Positions 6,449 through 8,365 of a stretch of 8,365 nt of DNA are shown piece by piece (positions within the stretch are counted from its first letter, which is position 1; the number at the start of each line of letters is the position of its first letter). Source of the stretch: Deltaproteobacteria bacterium (GTDB lineage Bacteria; Desulfobacterota; B13-G15). The stretch lies in assembly GCA_003646705.1 (NCBI GenBank), contig QMLK01000031.1:1-8365 (forward strand), written 5' to 3'. The translations under genes were made by a program, and so were the position numbers. Below the pieces are notes generated by a model that made no database searches, had not been told where the DNA came from, and worked only from the letters and a program-made list of their open reading frames with translations.

Positions 6449-8365
<1,917 letters not shown>

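Overview
The window reads as chromosomal DNA from a GC-rich bacterium, most plausibly an anaerobic deltaproteobacterial-type lineage (Desulfobacterota or similar). That placement is an inference from gene content: SelB (selenocysteine decoding), a TRAP solute receptor, a PaaK-type CoA ligase, an XRE-cupin regulator, and SecA joined to ArgJ. No rRNA, tRNA or other taxonomic marker is present. Genes are closely packed, and no gene-free stretch exceeds about 130 bases.

Layout. Bases 1-180 (+) are the last 59 codons of an AMP-forming acyl-CoA synthetase. An 82-base convergent gap follows, ending in a strong hairpin that overlaps the next stop codon. Bases 263-3216 (-) form a three-gene unit read right to left: XRE-cupin regulator, then an 18-base gap, then a TRAP-family periplasmic binding protein (DctP type), then a 4-base ATGA overlap, then a phenylacetate-CoA-ligase-family enzyme. 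A short divergent region (3217-3345) holds a near-consensus sigma-70 promoter for that unit, a perfect 6+5+6 inverted repeat that is a likely operator, and a weaker promoter candidate for selB. Bases 3346-5250 (+) encode SelB. After a 28-base convergent gap, argJ (5279-6448, -) lies downstream of secA (6445-8365, -, 5' end outside the window), again with an ATGA overlap.

How the genes may work together. The regulator, receptor and ligase look like a small acid-responsive module: the receptor would capture an organic, perhaps aromatic, acid in the periplasm, the ligase would make its CoA thioester, and the XRE-cupin protein would sense the acid or a product. No TRAP membrane subunits (DctQ/DctM) are present, so the receptor must work with a permease encoded elsewhere or act as a sensor. 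selB, argJ and secA are housekeeping genes with no obvious functional link to the module.

I see no CRISPR array, insertion sequence, tRNA or phage gene. The best candidates for a second look are the divergent regulatory region (operator plus a promoter predicted to give a leaderless mRNA) and the orphan receptor-ligase operon. Nothing here is clearly a wholly new system.
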